Shown: positions 28,660-37,326 of the stretch, piece by piece
Layout of the letters: each line of letters begins with the position of its first letter
How positions within the stretch are numbered: position 1 is the first letter of the stretch
DNA from: JALSNL01 sp036479585
Lineage (GTDB): Bacteria > Bacteroidota > Ignavibacteria > Ignavibacteriales > Melioribacteraceae
DNA length: 64,000 nt
Direction: 5' to 3'
Assembly: GCA_965224785.1 (NCBI GenBank)
Contig: OZ245062.1
Coordinates: forward strand, 3,782,001-3,846,000
Made by a program: the position numbers and the translations under genes
Notes under the pieces: model-generated
What the model was told of the DNA's origin: nothing
Database searches by the model: none
The model's input: only the letters and a program-made list of their open reading frames with translations

Positions 28660-29592
28660 ATGAAAAAAAAGGCAATCTATTTAATAGCTCTTTTTATAGT
28701 ATTAGTATTTGTCGGCTGTGAAGATAATCCAGTATCTACAAAGTATTACCCTCCGGACACTTCACCAAAATCAAAAATAGATACATCTGGGTTTAGATAT
28801 AATGGATTGAATAGAGAATATACTGTATTTCTACCAAAAAATTATCAAGAGAACATGCCTGTTGTAATAAATTTGCATGGCTCCAATATTTCCATGTCAG
28901 GATGGATGAAATTAACAAGGATGAATAATGTAGCCGATACAGCAGGGTTTATTGTTGTTTACCCATTAGCAGTAGATTTTGGTTCTAATAGTAGGAATTG
29001 GAGAAAAAGTGAAGAAGTTGGTTTTATTTCAGCACTGATAGATACATTAGAGACTAAATATAATATAGATATGTCTAAAGTTTATTGTACTGGAGGTTCT
29101 GCTGGTGGTTTTTTAACATATCGGCTTCTCGGTGAACTTGGACACCGTTTCGCAGCAGTAGCTCCTGTTATAGGACAGTTCTTTAGTAATGCAACCAATT
29201 GGAAACCAACCCAATTTACACCTTTGCTTATTATTAATGGTACAATGGATCAAATTGTTCCTTATTTTCGTGACGCTACTGGTTCTGGCTGGTCAGTTGA
29301 AAAAACGATAAATTACTTGGTCCAGTACAACAACTGTTCATTACAAGCGGATACTCTCTTATTGCCAGACAATGATACAACGGATAACAGTACGATCGAA
29401 AAAATTAGCTGGACAAATTGTTCCGATAATATCAGCATAATTCATTACAAGGTTATAGGTGGAGGACATACCTGGCCAGGTGGAAATAATGATGGTATAC
29501 CGAATATATATGGAAATTTGAACAATGATATTAATGGTAGTGCTGAAATATGGAACTTCTTTAAGAACTATAGTAATCCATTAGTAAAATAA
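28660..29592 (+). CDS. Polyhydroxybutyrate depolymerase/feruloyl-esterase-like lipoprotein
   Basis: A 310-residue lipoprotein (lipobox VGC, Cys20) of the LpqC/CE1 esterase group. NLHGSN provides the oxyanion-hole segment, GGSAGG holds the nucleophile Ser147, NGTMDQIVPY supplies the Asp and GGGHTWPGG the His. The His motif with HTWPG is typical of PHB-depolymerase and feruloyl-esterase families. It would cleave ester bonds in the periplasm or at the outer membrane. It has no T9SS tail, unlike the paralogues on both sides. The start has an AAGGAGAAACACC ribosome site identical to that of the upstream pseudogene. Confidence 0.87.
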   Translation: MKKKAIYLIALFIVLVFVGCEDNPVSTKYYPPDTSPKSKIDTSGFRYNGLNREYTVFLPKNYQENMPVVINLHGSNISMSGWMKLTRMNNVADTAGFIVVYPLAVDFGSNSRNWRKSEEVGFISALIDTLETKYNIDMSKVYCTGGSAGGFLTYRLLGELGHRFAAVAPVIGQFFSNATNWKPTQFTPLLIINGTMDQIVPYFRDATGSGWSVEKTINYLVQYNNCSLQADTLLLPDNDTTDNSTIEKISWTNCSDNISIIHYKVIGGGHTWPGGNNDGIPNIYGNLNNDINGSAEIWNFFKNYSNPLVK

Positions 29593-29928
29593 ATATGGGT
29601 TATGCAAAAACAATGGCAATTTATTCAAGCAAATGGTTGTCGGATATACGTGAAGATAAGTAAAAGGTGGAACTTTACACAAAAGATTTAATAACAGGTA
29701 CAAGTCATTTTTTCCATTTAACAAAATAAATTAGTATTAAATGACCAAATTACTTTATTATTCGTAAAAACAAATAATGAAACAACATGTAAGCTAAATA
29801 GAAGTGTGAATTTTTTCATCAGAAATTCACGCTTTTATTAAAATTTGTCACGTCAGTAGAAAATACTCATGCATTTTTCCTATGCTGACGATTTCAAAAA
29901 GTTGTTATCCCACATTTGGAGAAAAAAA
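29593..29928. other. Intergenic region with relic of the duplicated block
   Basis: No gene. The text at about 29740-29763 (ACCAAATTACTTTATTATTCG) matches the 3' end of the SnoaL-like pseudogene (27295-27318). After it come the same hairpin and the same leader as before 27453, showing a copied segment. A further decayed stretch (29600-29700) is not identified. Confidence 0.5.
29802..29838 (+). terminator. Terminator/leader hairpin, copy 2
   Basis: AAGTGTGAATTT (29802-29813) pairs with AAATTCACGCTT (29823-29834), 12 bp with one G-U pair, then TTATT. Second copy of the 27.3 kb hairpin. Confidence 0.6.
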
Positions 29929-31032
29929 ATGAAAAGCTTAATTAGACTTGTTCTATTATTAGGAGTTACGTCATTATCATTCGGTCAAAATGATTACACA
30001 AAAACTATTGAAAATACTCAAAAAGCAAAAATTGATACTTTTACTTTTTCTTCGGATGGAACAGAAATAAATGGAAAGATATATTTACCAGCATCATTTA
30101 GTAAAGATAAAAGCCCCCATTCAATATATTTAATTGATTTTACAGAACAGCATTTTAAAGAAGCTACTGATGAATTTGAAAAAGTTATTAGTGCTACACG
30201 AGAGATTCAAGATTTTGATGCAGTAGTTGTTACTTTAGAAGAACGTCTTGATGTTAGTGTTGGTGCTAGTAACAGAGACTTTCAAAAATATTATAATATT
30301 TTTAAAGATATGGCATCATATGTGGACACTAATTACACAAATAATAATTCCAGAACAATTATTGGTAGAGGAAGTGAGGCAGGTCTTGTACTAATGACAT
30401 TATTTCTCGAAGATTCATTAAATTCTGTATTTGATAATTTTATTGCTACAGACTCTCCTAGTAGTTTCAACAATTATATAATAACCATTCTAAGTGGAGA
30501 TAATCTCCCGAAAAATAAGCAAAATAAAAAACTTCATTTTTCCTTTTCGAAAAGTAATAATCGTAAGTCTTGCCTTAATTTGATTCTCACAATCGACCAA
30601 GCAAAATATCCATGGTTGCAATTTGAATCATTAGAATATGTAGAAAGTAATTACGAGAACACTTATCCTGAAGCTTTTGCTGAAGGACTAAAGTATATGT
30701 TCAATGATGTTCCATCAAGATTAGAAGAGAATTCATCAACCAGTCCTATAGAATATCAACTTGAGCAAAACTATCCAAATCCATTTAACCCTACAACAAC
30801 AATTCAATACACAGTTCCCAATTTTGCATCGGACTTTATTTCGAGCAGTAAAGTTTCTCTTATAGTTTTTGATGTGCTTGGTAGAGAAGTGAAAACATTA
30901 GTTAACGAACAACAAACGAATGGTAGCTATAAAGTTAATTTTAATGCTTCTGGTTTAGAAAGTGGAGTATATTTTTATAGACTAAATGTTGGTAGTTATA
31001 CACAAAGTCGCAAAATGATTCTACTAAAATAA
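29929..31032 (+). CDS. Secreted alpha/beta-hydrolase-like protein with T9SS tail (paralogue 2)
   Basis: A 367-residue protein of the same length and layout as the product at 27453, closely similar through the hydrolase body (for example QDFDAVVVTLEE). Its nucleophile elbow reads GRGSEAG, so the Ser is kept but a Gly is replaced by Glu, which may alter activity. The T9SS tail (NYPNPFNPTTTIQY, VFDVLGREVKTLVN, final SRKMILLK) differs more from paralogue 1 than the body does. The ATG at 29929 follows TTGGAG; the longer frame from 29869 is not supported by that site. Confidence 0.8.
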   Translation: MKSLIRLVLLLGVTSLSFGQNDYTKTIENTQKAKIDTFTFSSDGTEINGKIYLPASFSKDKSPHSIYLIDFTEQHFKEATDEFEKVISATREIQDFDAVVVTLEERLDVSVGASNRDFQKYYNIFKDMASYVDTNYTNNNSRTIIGRGSEAGLVLMTLFLEDSLNSVFDNFIATDSPSSFNNYIITILSGDNLPKNKQNKKLHFSFSKSNNRKSCLNLILTIDQAKYPWLQFESLEYVESNYENTYPEAFAEGLKYMFNDVPSRLEENSSTSPIEYQLEQNYPNPFNPTTTIQYTVPNFASDFISSSKVSLIVFDVLGREVKTLVNEQQTNGSYKVNFNASGLESGVYFYRLNVGSYTQSRKMILLK

Positions 31033-31608
31033 AGAGGCATTGTAACAAGCTCTGCTTGTCTATCGTTTAAGGAGGACTTGTTACATGTTTTGTCGAAGCT
31101 ACTGAGCTAGGAGAGCATGTTAATTAGTCGTTTTTTTCAATAAATATTTGAGGTAATTCGTACCAAGAAAAAAATCAAAGAATTTTTGTAAAACACCAAC
31201 TATTAAATAATTCAGGGGAGCCTAAAACTCCCCACTCTTTTTATTGTAGTTATGATTTCTGAAGATTTAATTTAACACCTACTTTCCTTTTTCAAAACTT
31301 ACTAATCCTTCTGTCGAACAACCAACAGCAACTGTATTGCAAGAAGCAAATTTATTATGAAATATTTTTTAATAAAAGACTAATTAAATTCTTTTGAATT
31401 ATTCTTTTAGTAGTCTTGCTCCGTGAGCAACACCATAACCTGCGGAAGCAAGGCTATGAGAACAAATGCCTTAAACCCAAATAGTTAAAGTTAAAAATAA
31501 AATTTGTTAAATCACTTGTTTTGGGAAACTAGGTTCATTTTTCAAATTAGGTTAACAGCATTAATAATAATAAATTTAATGTTCTTTTATTTTAAATAAT
31601 TGTTTTTA
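31033..31608. other. Intergenic region before mnmE
   Basis: No gene seen in 576 bases. It holds a clear terminator (31215-31240) and an imperfect hairpin CTTGCTCCG/CGGAAGCAAG at about 31428-31455. The rest is AT-rich and should include the mnmE promoter. Confidence 0.5.
31215..31240 (+). terminator. Intrinsic terminator
   Basis: GGGGAG (31215-31220) pairs with CTCCCC (31228-31233), 7-base loop, then ACTCTTTTTATT. It ends transcription after the second T9SS hydrolase. Confidence 0.75.
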
Positions 31609-32967
31609 ATGATTCAATCCGAACTAGATACTATAGCCGCAATAGCAACCCCAATAGGCATAGGCTCAATAGCCATTGTTAGGGTTAGTGGCTCGTTAAG
31701 CATTTGTGCTGTTGATAAAATGTTTGTTGGCTCTAAATCGTTAAAAAATGTTTCAACACATACAATTCATTATGGAAAAATAATTGGAGATGACAATGAA
31801 ACGATTGATGATGTTTTGGTTTCGGTTTTTAAATCTCCAAATTCATATACTGGCGAAGAGTCAGTTGAAATTAGCACGCACGGAAGCCCGTTAATTTGCA
31901 ATAAAATATTAGAAAGATTAGTAAAGCAAAATGTAAGACTGGCAGAGCCGGGCGAGTTTACCAAGAGATCTTTTCTAAGTGGTAAAATAGATTTATCACA
32001 AGCCGAAGCTGTTATTGATGTAATAAATTCCAGAACAAATGCTTCGTTAAGGGGAGCTAGAAATCAGCTTGATGGAATTTTGGCAGCAAAGGTTAAATCA
32101 CTTAGGGCAATGCTCTTGAACGCGTCATCTCTTTTGGAGTTAGAGTTAGATTTTGCGGAAGAAGATTTAGAATTTATTTCTTATGAAAAAGTTAAAAATG
32201 ATATAGAACTAATTTTGGATGAGATAAACGAACTAATTTCATCGTATAGATTCGGAAAAATTTTAAGAGATGGAATTAATGTGGTTTTGGTGGGAAAAAC
32301 AAACGTTGGAAAATCTTCTATATTAAACTATCTAGCTAAAGAATCGCGAGCAATAGTTAGTCATATCCCAGGAACAACGAGAGATATAATTACGGAAGAA
32401 ATTTCTTTGGATGGAATACTATTTAAAATATTCGATACAGCTGGAATAAGAATTACTGAAGATGAAGTTGAAAAAGAAGGAGTTGAACGAAGTAGAAAGG
32501 CAGTTAAAGAAGCAGACATAGTTGTTTTAATAAATGATGTAAATTCAGAGTTTCCAAAAAATCTTTACAGCGAACTATTAACTCTAACAACCAAAGGAAA
32601 AATAATTCAATTAGACAATAAAATTGATTTATCATCGAATAATAAATCAAAAGATATTCTTTCTATCTCTGCTAAAACTGGTGACGGTTTTGATTTATTT
32701 ATAAAAGCCCTGAAAGAAAAAAGTATTAGCGAAAATTCTTTTAGTGAGAAAAGTGTAATAGTTTCTAATTTACGACATAAAACTGCACTTGAAAAATCAG
32801 CACTACACCTAAATAAAGCAATAGAGTCAATTGATAAGAAATATAGCGGAGAGTTTATTTCTGTGGATTTAAGAAATACAGAAAGTGAGTTAGGTGAAAT
32901 AATAGGCGAAGTAACTAGCGAGGACATTTTAAATAATATATTTTCACAGTTTTGCATTGGGAAATAG
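31609..32967 (+). CDS. mnmE: tRNA modification GTPase MnmE
   Basis: A 452-residue TrmE/MnmE. The N-terminal folate-binding domain starts DTIAAIATPIGIGSIAIVR. The G domain, inserted in a helical domain, has GKTNVGKSS (229-237), GTTRD, DTAGIR and NKID. The C terminus is FCIGK, which includes the conserved catalytic Cys. With MnmG it makes cmnm5U in the wobble position of tRNAs. The ATG at 31609 is used; a TTG at 31600 would add three residues. mnmG follows after two parS sites. Confidence 0.96.
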   Translation: MIQSELDTIAAIATPIGIGSIAIVRVSGSLSICAVDKMFVGSKSLKNVSTHTIHYGKIIGDDNETIDDVLVSVFKSPNSYTGEESVEISTHGSPLICNKILERLVKQNVRLAEPGEFTKRSFLSGKIDLSQAEAVIDVINSRTNASLRGARNQLDGILAAKVKSLRAMLLNASSLLELELDFAEEDLEFISYEKVKNDIELILDEINELISSYRFGKILRDGINVVLVGKTNVGKSSILNYLAKESRAIVSHIPGTTRDIITEEISLDGILFKIFDTAGIRITEDEVEKEGVERSRKAVKEADIVVLINDVNSEFPKNLYSELLTLTTKGKIIQLDNKIDLSSNNKSKDILSISAKTGDGFDLFIKALKEKSISENSFSEKSVIVSNLRHKTALEKSALHLNKAIESIDKKYSGEFISVDLRNTESELGEIIGEVTSEDILNNIFSQFCIGK

Positions 32968-32968
32968 A

Positions 32969-32988
32969 AATGTTTCACGTGAAACATT
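32969..32988. promoter_or_regulatory. parS site 1
   Basis: TGTTTCACGTGAAACA (32971-32986) is identical to the widely conserved chromosomal parS palindrome bound by ParB, here inside a perfect 20-base palindrome AATG...CATT. Confidence 0.88.
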
Positions 32989-33017
32989 GTTTTGAGAAAG
33001 AAAAAGTTAAAGTGTTT

Positions 33018-33033
33018 TGTTTCACGTGAAACA
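33018..33033. promoter_or_regulatory. parS site 2
   Basis: A second exact TGTTTCACGTGAAACA, 47 bases after the first, also in the mnmE-mnmG gap. Two sites this close indicate a real ParB nucleation centre near the origin. Confidence 0.88.
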
Positions 33034-33118
33034 TAACGAATAGTAAAAAAACAACGACAAGGACGAGTAAGGTTAAGAATACGGTTATGATTAAGAAATT
33101 TAGCAAAGAAAGCAAAAA

Positions 33119-34996
33119 ATGAATAAATATGATATAGTAGTTGTTGGTGGAGGACACGCTGGAATTGAAGCTGCAATTGCTCCTGCAAAAATGGGACTAT
33201 CTGTTGCTTTGGTTACAATGGATAAAAATGCAATAGGAAGATTGTCTTGTAATCCAGCCATGGGTGGAAGCGCCAAGGGACACGTAATTCATGAGATAGA
33301 TGTTTTGGGTGGAGTTATGGGAACTCTCTCAGATAAATCTGGAATTCAATTTAGAATACTTAATAAATCTAAAGGGCCAGCAATTTGGGCTGGTCGGTGT
33401 CAAGCAGATAGAGAGCTTTATAATAAAGAAGCTGTTGATACTGTAGGGTCAACACCAAATCTAGAAGTAATAGATGGCTCTGTAATTGGAATTATAGAAG
33501 AAAACAAAAAAATTACAGGGGTAAAAACTTTAAGCGGAGATGTATTTCAATGTAATTCTGTTATTGTTTGTTCAGGAACATTTTTGAATGGAACGTTACA
33601 CACAGGGCTTAATTCAGCTGAGGGTGGAAGGTTTGGTGAAAATGCTTCTTCTGGGTTAACACAAATGCTAGAAAAAATGGGTTTTGTTTCAGATAGATTA
33701 AAAACTGGAACTCCACCAAGGTTAAAAAAAGATTCAATTGATTTTGCTGTATTAGAAGAACAACCGGGGGATGAAAACCCTGAACCGTTTTCTTTTAGAA
33801 CTGATAAAGGTAAGTTTCCCTTTTTACCGCAAGTAAGTTGTCACATAACTTATACCAGCGAAGAAGTTCATAAAGTATTAGAAAAAGGTTTTGATAGATC
33901 TCCAATGTTTACTGGGATTATAAATGGAGCAGGACCAAGATATTGTCCTTCAATAGAGGATAAAATCGTAAGGTTTTCAGACAAACCGAGACATCAACTC
34001 TTTTTAGAGCCGGAAGGATTAGACGACAACTTAATTTACTTAAATGGATTTTCATCATCATTGCCGGAAGACATTCAACTAGAAGCTATTCATAAGATAA
34101 AAGGACTGGAAAGGACGATTATGGTTCGTCCCGGATATGCAGTTGAGTATGATTTTTTTCCGCCTTACCAAGTTAAATTAACGCTTGAAACAAAATTGGT
34201 AGAAGGATTATATTTTGCTGGACAAGTTAATGGTACTTCCGGATATGAAGAGGCTGCGGCCCAGGGTTTGATTGCAGGAATAAATGCGGCATTAAAAATT
34301 CAAAACAAGGAAGAGTTTGTTCTAAAAAGAAGTGAGTCGTATATAGGAGTTTTGATTGATGACCTTGTTGGTAAATCTACAAACGAACCATATAGAATGT
34401 TTACATCAAGGGCTGAACATAGATTGTTGTTGCGACAAGACAATTCCGACAGAAGATTGATGCGTTATGGAAATAAGTTCGGATTGGTTGAAGACAAATA
34501 TATAGTTGAGTTAGATGAAAAGGAAAAACTAATTGACGAAGTAATAAAACTTGCACCTGAAGTTAGGCTAACACCAAAGGTTGTAAATGAATTTTTAGAA
34601 ACAAAAAATTCGGCAAGATTGGATAATACCGAACCAATTAGCAAGCTGGTAAAAAGACCAGAGCTAAATCTTAAAGAATTGTTGTTGCTTGTCGATATAA
34701 AAAAATATCCGATAATTGAACAGCTGTTCAAAAATACAGAAGCATTACGACAAATAGAAATAGAATTGAAATACGAAGGCTACATTGAACGTCAAAATCA
34801 ATTGATAAAAAAGATGGCAAGCTTAGAAGAGCTTAACATTCCTTTAGATTTTGATTATTTAAATTTAAACTCAATATCAATTGAGGGGAGAGAAAAACTG
34901 AACAAAGTTAAACCAAATACACTAGGACAAGCATCCAGAATTTCGGGAGTAACACCTTCAGATATTTCTGTATTATTAGTATATTTAAAAAGTTAA
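33119..34996 (+). CDS. mnmG: tRNA uridine 5-carboxymethylaminomethyl modification enzyme MnmG
   Basis: A 625-residue GidA. The FAD-binding motif GGGHAGIEAA is at 10-19; GRLSCNPAMGGSAKG (residues about 42-56) and the later SGYEEAAAQGLIAG are family hallmarks. It pairs with MnmE to modify U34 of tRNAs. It lies 151 bases downstream of mnmE and the two parS sites, and 19 bases upstream of rsmG, so mnmG-rsmG form a likely operon, the classical gidA-gidB order near origins. Confidence 0.97.
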   Translation: MNKYDIVVVGGGHAGIEAAIAPAKMGLSVALVTMDKNAIGRLSCNPAMGGSAKGHVIHEIDVLGGVMGTLSDKSGIQFRILNKSKGPAIWAGRCQADRELYNKEAVDTVGSTPNLEVIDGSVIGIIEENKKITGVKTLSGDVFQCNSVIVCSGTFLNGTLHTGLNSAEGGRFGENASSGLTQMLEKMGFVSDRLKTGTPPRLKKDSIDFAVLEEQPGDENPEPFSFRTDKGKFPFLPQVSCHITYTSEEVHKVLEKGFDRSPMFTGIINGAGPRYCPSIEDKIVRFSDKPRHQLFLEPEGLDDNLIYLNGFSSSLPEDIQLEAIHKIKGLERTIMVRPGYAVEYDFFPPYQVKLTLETKLVEGLYFAGQVNGTSGYEEAAAQGLIAGINAALKIQNKEEFVLKRSESYIGVLIDDLVGKSTNEPYRMFTSRAEHRLLLRQDNSDRRLMRYGNKFGLVEDKYIVELDEKEKLIDEVIKLAPEVRLTPKVVNEFLETKNSARLDNTEPISKLVKRPELNLKELLLLVDIKKYPIIEQLFKNTEALRQIEIELKYEGYIERQNQLIKKMASLEELNIPLDFDYLNLNSISIEGREKLNKVKPNTLGQASRISGVTPSDISVLLVYLKS

Positions 34997-35015
34997 AATT
35001 TAGGAGGTTGTTTTT

Positions 35016-35696
35016 TTGAAAACAAAAAAAGAATACATACAAGAATTAAAAATGCTTTTTTGGGAAAACCAATTAAGTCTGGGCGATTATCAAATTGAAC
35101 GGCTAGCAATTTTTGCTAGATTAGTTGAGAAAAAAAATGAAGATGTTAATTTGGTTTCACGGAAATCTATTGACAGTTTAGTTGAAAACCATATTTTTAT
35201 TTCATCATTTGTTTCGGAGTTTCTACCAAGTGGAGCTAATAGATTTCTTGATATAGGTACTGGTGGCGGGTTTCCTGGAATTCCTTTAGCAATTACAAAG
35301 CCCTTAATGCGCGGGGTTTTAGTTGACTCTACAACAAAAAAAATAGATGCGGTTTCAGAATTTATTAAAAAGCTAACACTTAGTAATTTGGTGGCAGAAA
35401 ACAGCAGAGTTGAAAGTGATGAGTTTATAAAAAAATATAAAAACAAATTCGATCTAATAATAAGTCGAGGAACAGTCCCGCTCATAATTCTTTTCAGATA
35501 TGCACTTCCACTTATAAAGGATAAAGCATATCTGGTTGCAATTAAAGGTGGCAAGTTAGAGGAAGAGTTTAAGACGGCTCAAATCAAATATAAATCAAAT
35601 ATAAAAAAATCTACAATTTTTGATTTAGCTTACAAACCTACAAATGTGAGAAATAAAAAAGGTAAAAAATTAATTTTACTGGAACTTATTAAGTGA
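35016..35696 (+). CDS. rsmG: 16S rRNA (guanine-N7)-methyltransferase RsmG
   Basis: A 226-residue GidB. The SAM-binding motif LDIGTGGGFPGIP is at 78-90, followed by VDSTTKKIDAV. It methylates G527 of 16S rRNA. The start is a TTG at 35016, supported by a strong TAGGAGG 8 bases upstream. It overlaps murQ by four bases (GTGA). parA and parB, the usual next genes in many bacteria, are absent here. Confidence 0.95.
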   Translation: MKTKKEYIQELKMLFWENQLSLGDYQIERLAIFARLVEKKNEDVNLVSRKSIDSLVENHIFISSFVSEFLPSGANRFLDIGTGGGFPGIPLAITKPLMRGVLVDSTTKKIDAVSEFIKKLTLSNLVAENSRVESDEFIKKYKNKFDLIISRGTVPLIILFRYALPLIKDKAYLVAIKGGKLEEEFKTAQIKYKSNIKKSTIFDLAYKPTNVRNKKGKKLILLELIK

Positions 35697-36616
35697 GTAA
35701 AGAAAATAAAAAACTGTTTCACGAAATAAGTAATCTTGCTACTGAACAACGTAATTCAAAATCTAAAGACATTGATTTTTTATCTACAGCAGAAATTTTG
35801 AAAATAATTAATAGTGAGGACAAGACAGTTCCACTTGCTGTAGAAAAAGAATTACCTTACATAGAACAAGCTGTTGAAAAAATTATTGAAGCCTTAAAAT
35901 CTGGTGGAAGACTTTTATATTTTGGAGCAGGAACAAGCGGAAGGCTTGGTGTTGTTGATGCATCTGAGTGTCCGCCAACATTTGGAACAGATCCAGAAAT
36001 GGTTCAAGGATTTATTGCTGGAGGCGAAGCAGCAATGTTTGTTGCACAAGAGGGAGCTGAAGACTTTGAAGAGAATGGAGCAAAAGATATTTTGGCAGCC
36101 AACGTTACAAGCAAAGATGTTGTATGCGGAATAGCAGCAAGTAGAAGAACTCCTTATGTAATTGGTGCAGTAAAAAAAGCAAAAGAGTTGGGAGCAACAA
36201 CTCTTTATATAACTTGCACACCAAGAGAAAGTTTTAATATAGATGAAGTTGATATTCCTATTTGTGCTTATGTTGGGCCGGAAGTAGTAATGGGTTCAAC
36301 AAGAATGAAAAGTGGAACAGCACAAAAATTAGTCTTAAATATGCTAACAACCACAGCCCTGGTTAGGCTAGGTAAGACTTATGAAAACATGATGATAGAT
36401 CTTCAGATGACTAACAAAAAATTAGTTGAAAGAGCAAAGAGAATAGTTATGATGATTACAGATGTTGATTATGATGAAGCAACAAAATACTTGGAAGCCG
36501 CCGACTACCATGTTAAAACTGCACTAGTAATGTTGTTGGCAGAAGTAAATTTGAATGATGCTAAAGAGCGTTTACAAAAATCAGATGGTTTTGTAAGACG
36601 TGCAATAAAAAATTAA
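35693..36616 (+). CDS. murQ: N-acetylmuramic acid 6-phosphate etherase
   Basis: A 307-residue SIS-domain enzyme. GAGTSGRLGVVDASECPPTFG (first 20 residues only: GAGTSGRLGVVDASECPPTF) is the MurQ signature, followed by GGEAAMFVAQEGAED. MurQ converts MurNAc-6-P to GlcNAc-6-P plus lactate during cell-wall recycling. It uses a GTG start that overlaps the rsmG stop, so it is translationally coupled to rsmG. A murein-transport partner is not visible nearby. Confidence 0.95.
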   Translation: MSKENKKLFHEISNLATEQRNSKSKDIDFLSTAEILKIINSEDKTVPLAVEKELPYIEQAVEKIIEALKSGGRLLYFGAGTSGRLGVVDASECPPTFGTDPEMVQGFIAGGEAAMFVAQEGAEDFEENGAKDILAANVTSKDVVCGIAASRRTPYVIGAVKKAKELGATTLYITCTPRESFNIDEVDIPICAYVGPEVVMGSTRMKSGTAQKLVLNMLTTTALVRLGKTYENMMIDLQMTNKKLVERAKRIVMMITDVDYDEATKYLEAADYHVKTALVMLLAEVNLNDAKERLQKSDGFVRRAIKN

Positions 36617-36681
36617 AAAAGTTATGTTGGTTATGCTTTGGGTTGTTTTAATAAAAACCCTAGAAGGGTGTTAATAAAAAA

Positions 36682-37317
36682 TTAAAACAATAAGTCTAAC
36701 GGTAGGCTAAAAACTGGAACACCGCAACTCAATAATTTTTCTTTGCTTTGATGTCCACATGAAACAAGAACACAATCAACTCCCATTGCTATTGCAACTT
36801 CGTAATCGTGAACAGTATCACCAATCATTAAAACTTTACTGCCATCTAGACCTATTTTTTTTATGAGATTCAATCCCAGCTCTACTTTGCTAGCTGCATA
36901 AATATTATCTAAGCCAACAATATTAGTTTGGTATTTTGTAAGTCCAAACCTATCAACCGTTTCAATTAAGTTCGATTGTTTATAGGCGGAAAGTATTGAC
37001 TGTTCAATTCCCAAATCTAATATTTTTTGCATTACTTTTTTAACACCAATATGTAAACTACACTCATATTTTCTTTCTTCATATTCTTGCATCCATTCTT
37101 TACCAAGCACTTCAAAAGATTCTTTTGAAAAGTCAAAACCCACAGCTTCATAATATTTAAGAACGGGGATTGTAAAAATATCTTTGTATTTTTCAACTGA
37201 AATGGTCGGGATGTTTTTCTTTCTAAACAGATTGTTTCCTACATCAACACAAAGCTCTAAGTCGTTTAATATTGTTCCGTTCCAATCCCAAATAATGTGT
37301 TTGTAATTTTTTATCAT
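36682..37317 (-). CDS. HAD-family hydrolase (phosphoglycolate phosphatase-like)
   Basis: A 211-residue haloacid dehalogenase-type phosphatase. Motif I is WDWNGTILND with nucleophile Asp11; the usual second Asp of DxD is Asn13, as in several phosphoglycolate-phosphatase relatives. Motif III and IV lie around SKVELG and IGDTVHDYE near residue 170. Substrate cannot be told. Its stop is 10 bases before the M20 peptidase, and both run on the minus strand, so they are probably one operon. It converges with murQ. Confidence 0.85.
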   Translation of the reverse strand: MIKNYKHIIWDWNGTILNDLELCVDVGNNLFRKKNIPTISVEKYKDIFTIPVLKYYEAVGFDFSKESFEVLGKEWMQEYEERKYECSLHIGVKKVMQKILDLGIEQSILSAYKQSNLIETVDRFGLTKYQTNIVGLDNIYAASKVELGLNLIKKIGLDGSKVLMIGDTVHDYEVAIAMGVDCVLVSCGHQSKEKLLSCGVPVFSLPLDLLF

Positions 37318-37326
37318 TTTGTTTTC

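Noticed and set aside
32607..33188. 193-codon minus-strand frame over mnmE and the parS sites
   Set aside because: Shadow of mnmE and mnmG; low-complexity Phe/Leu-rich translation without known features.
35693..36616. parA as the gene after rsmG, expected from the common gidA-gidB-parA order
   Set aside because: The sequence is clearly MurQ with its SIS signature; no P-loop is present.
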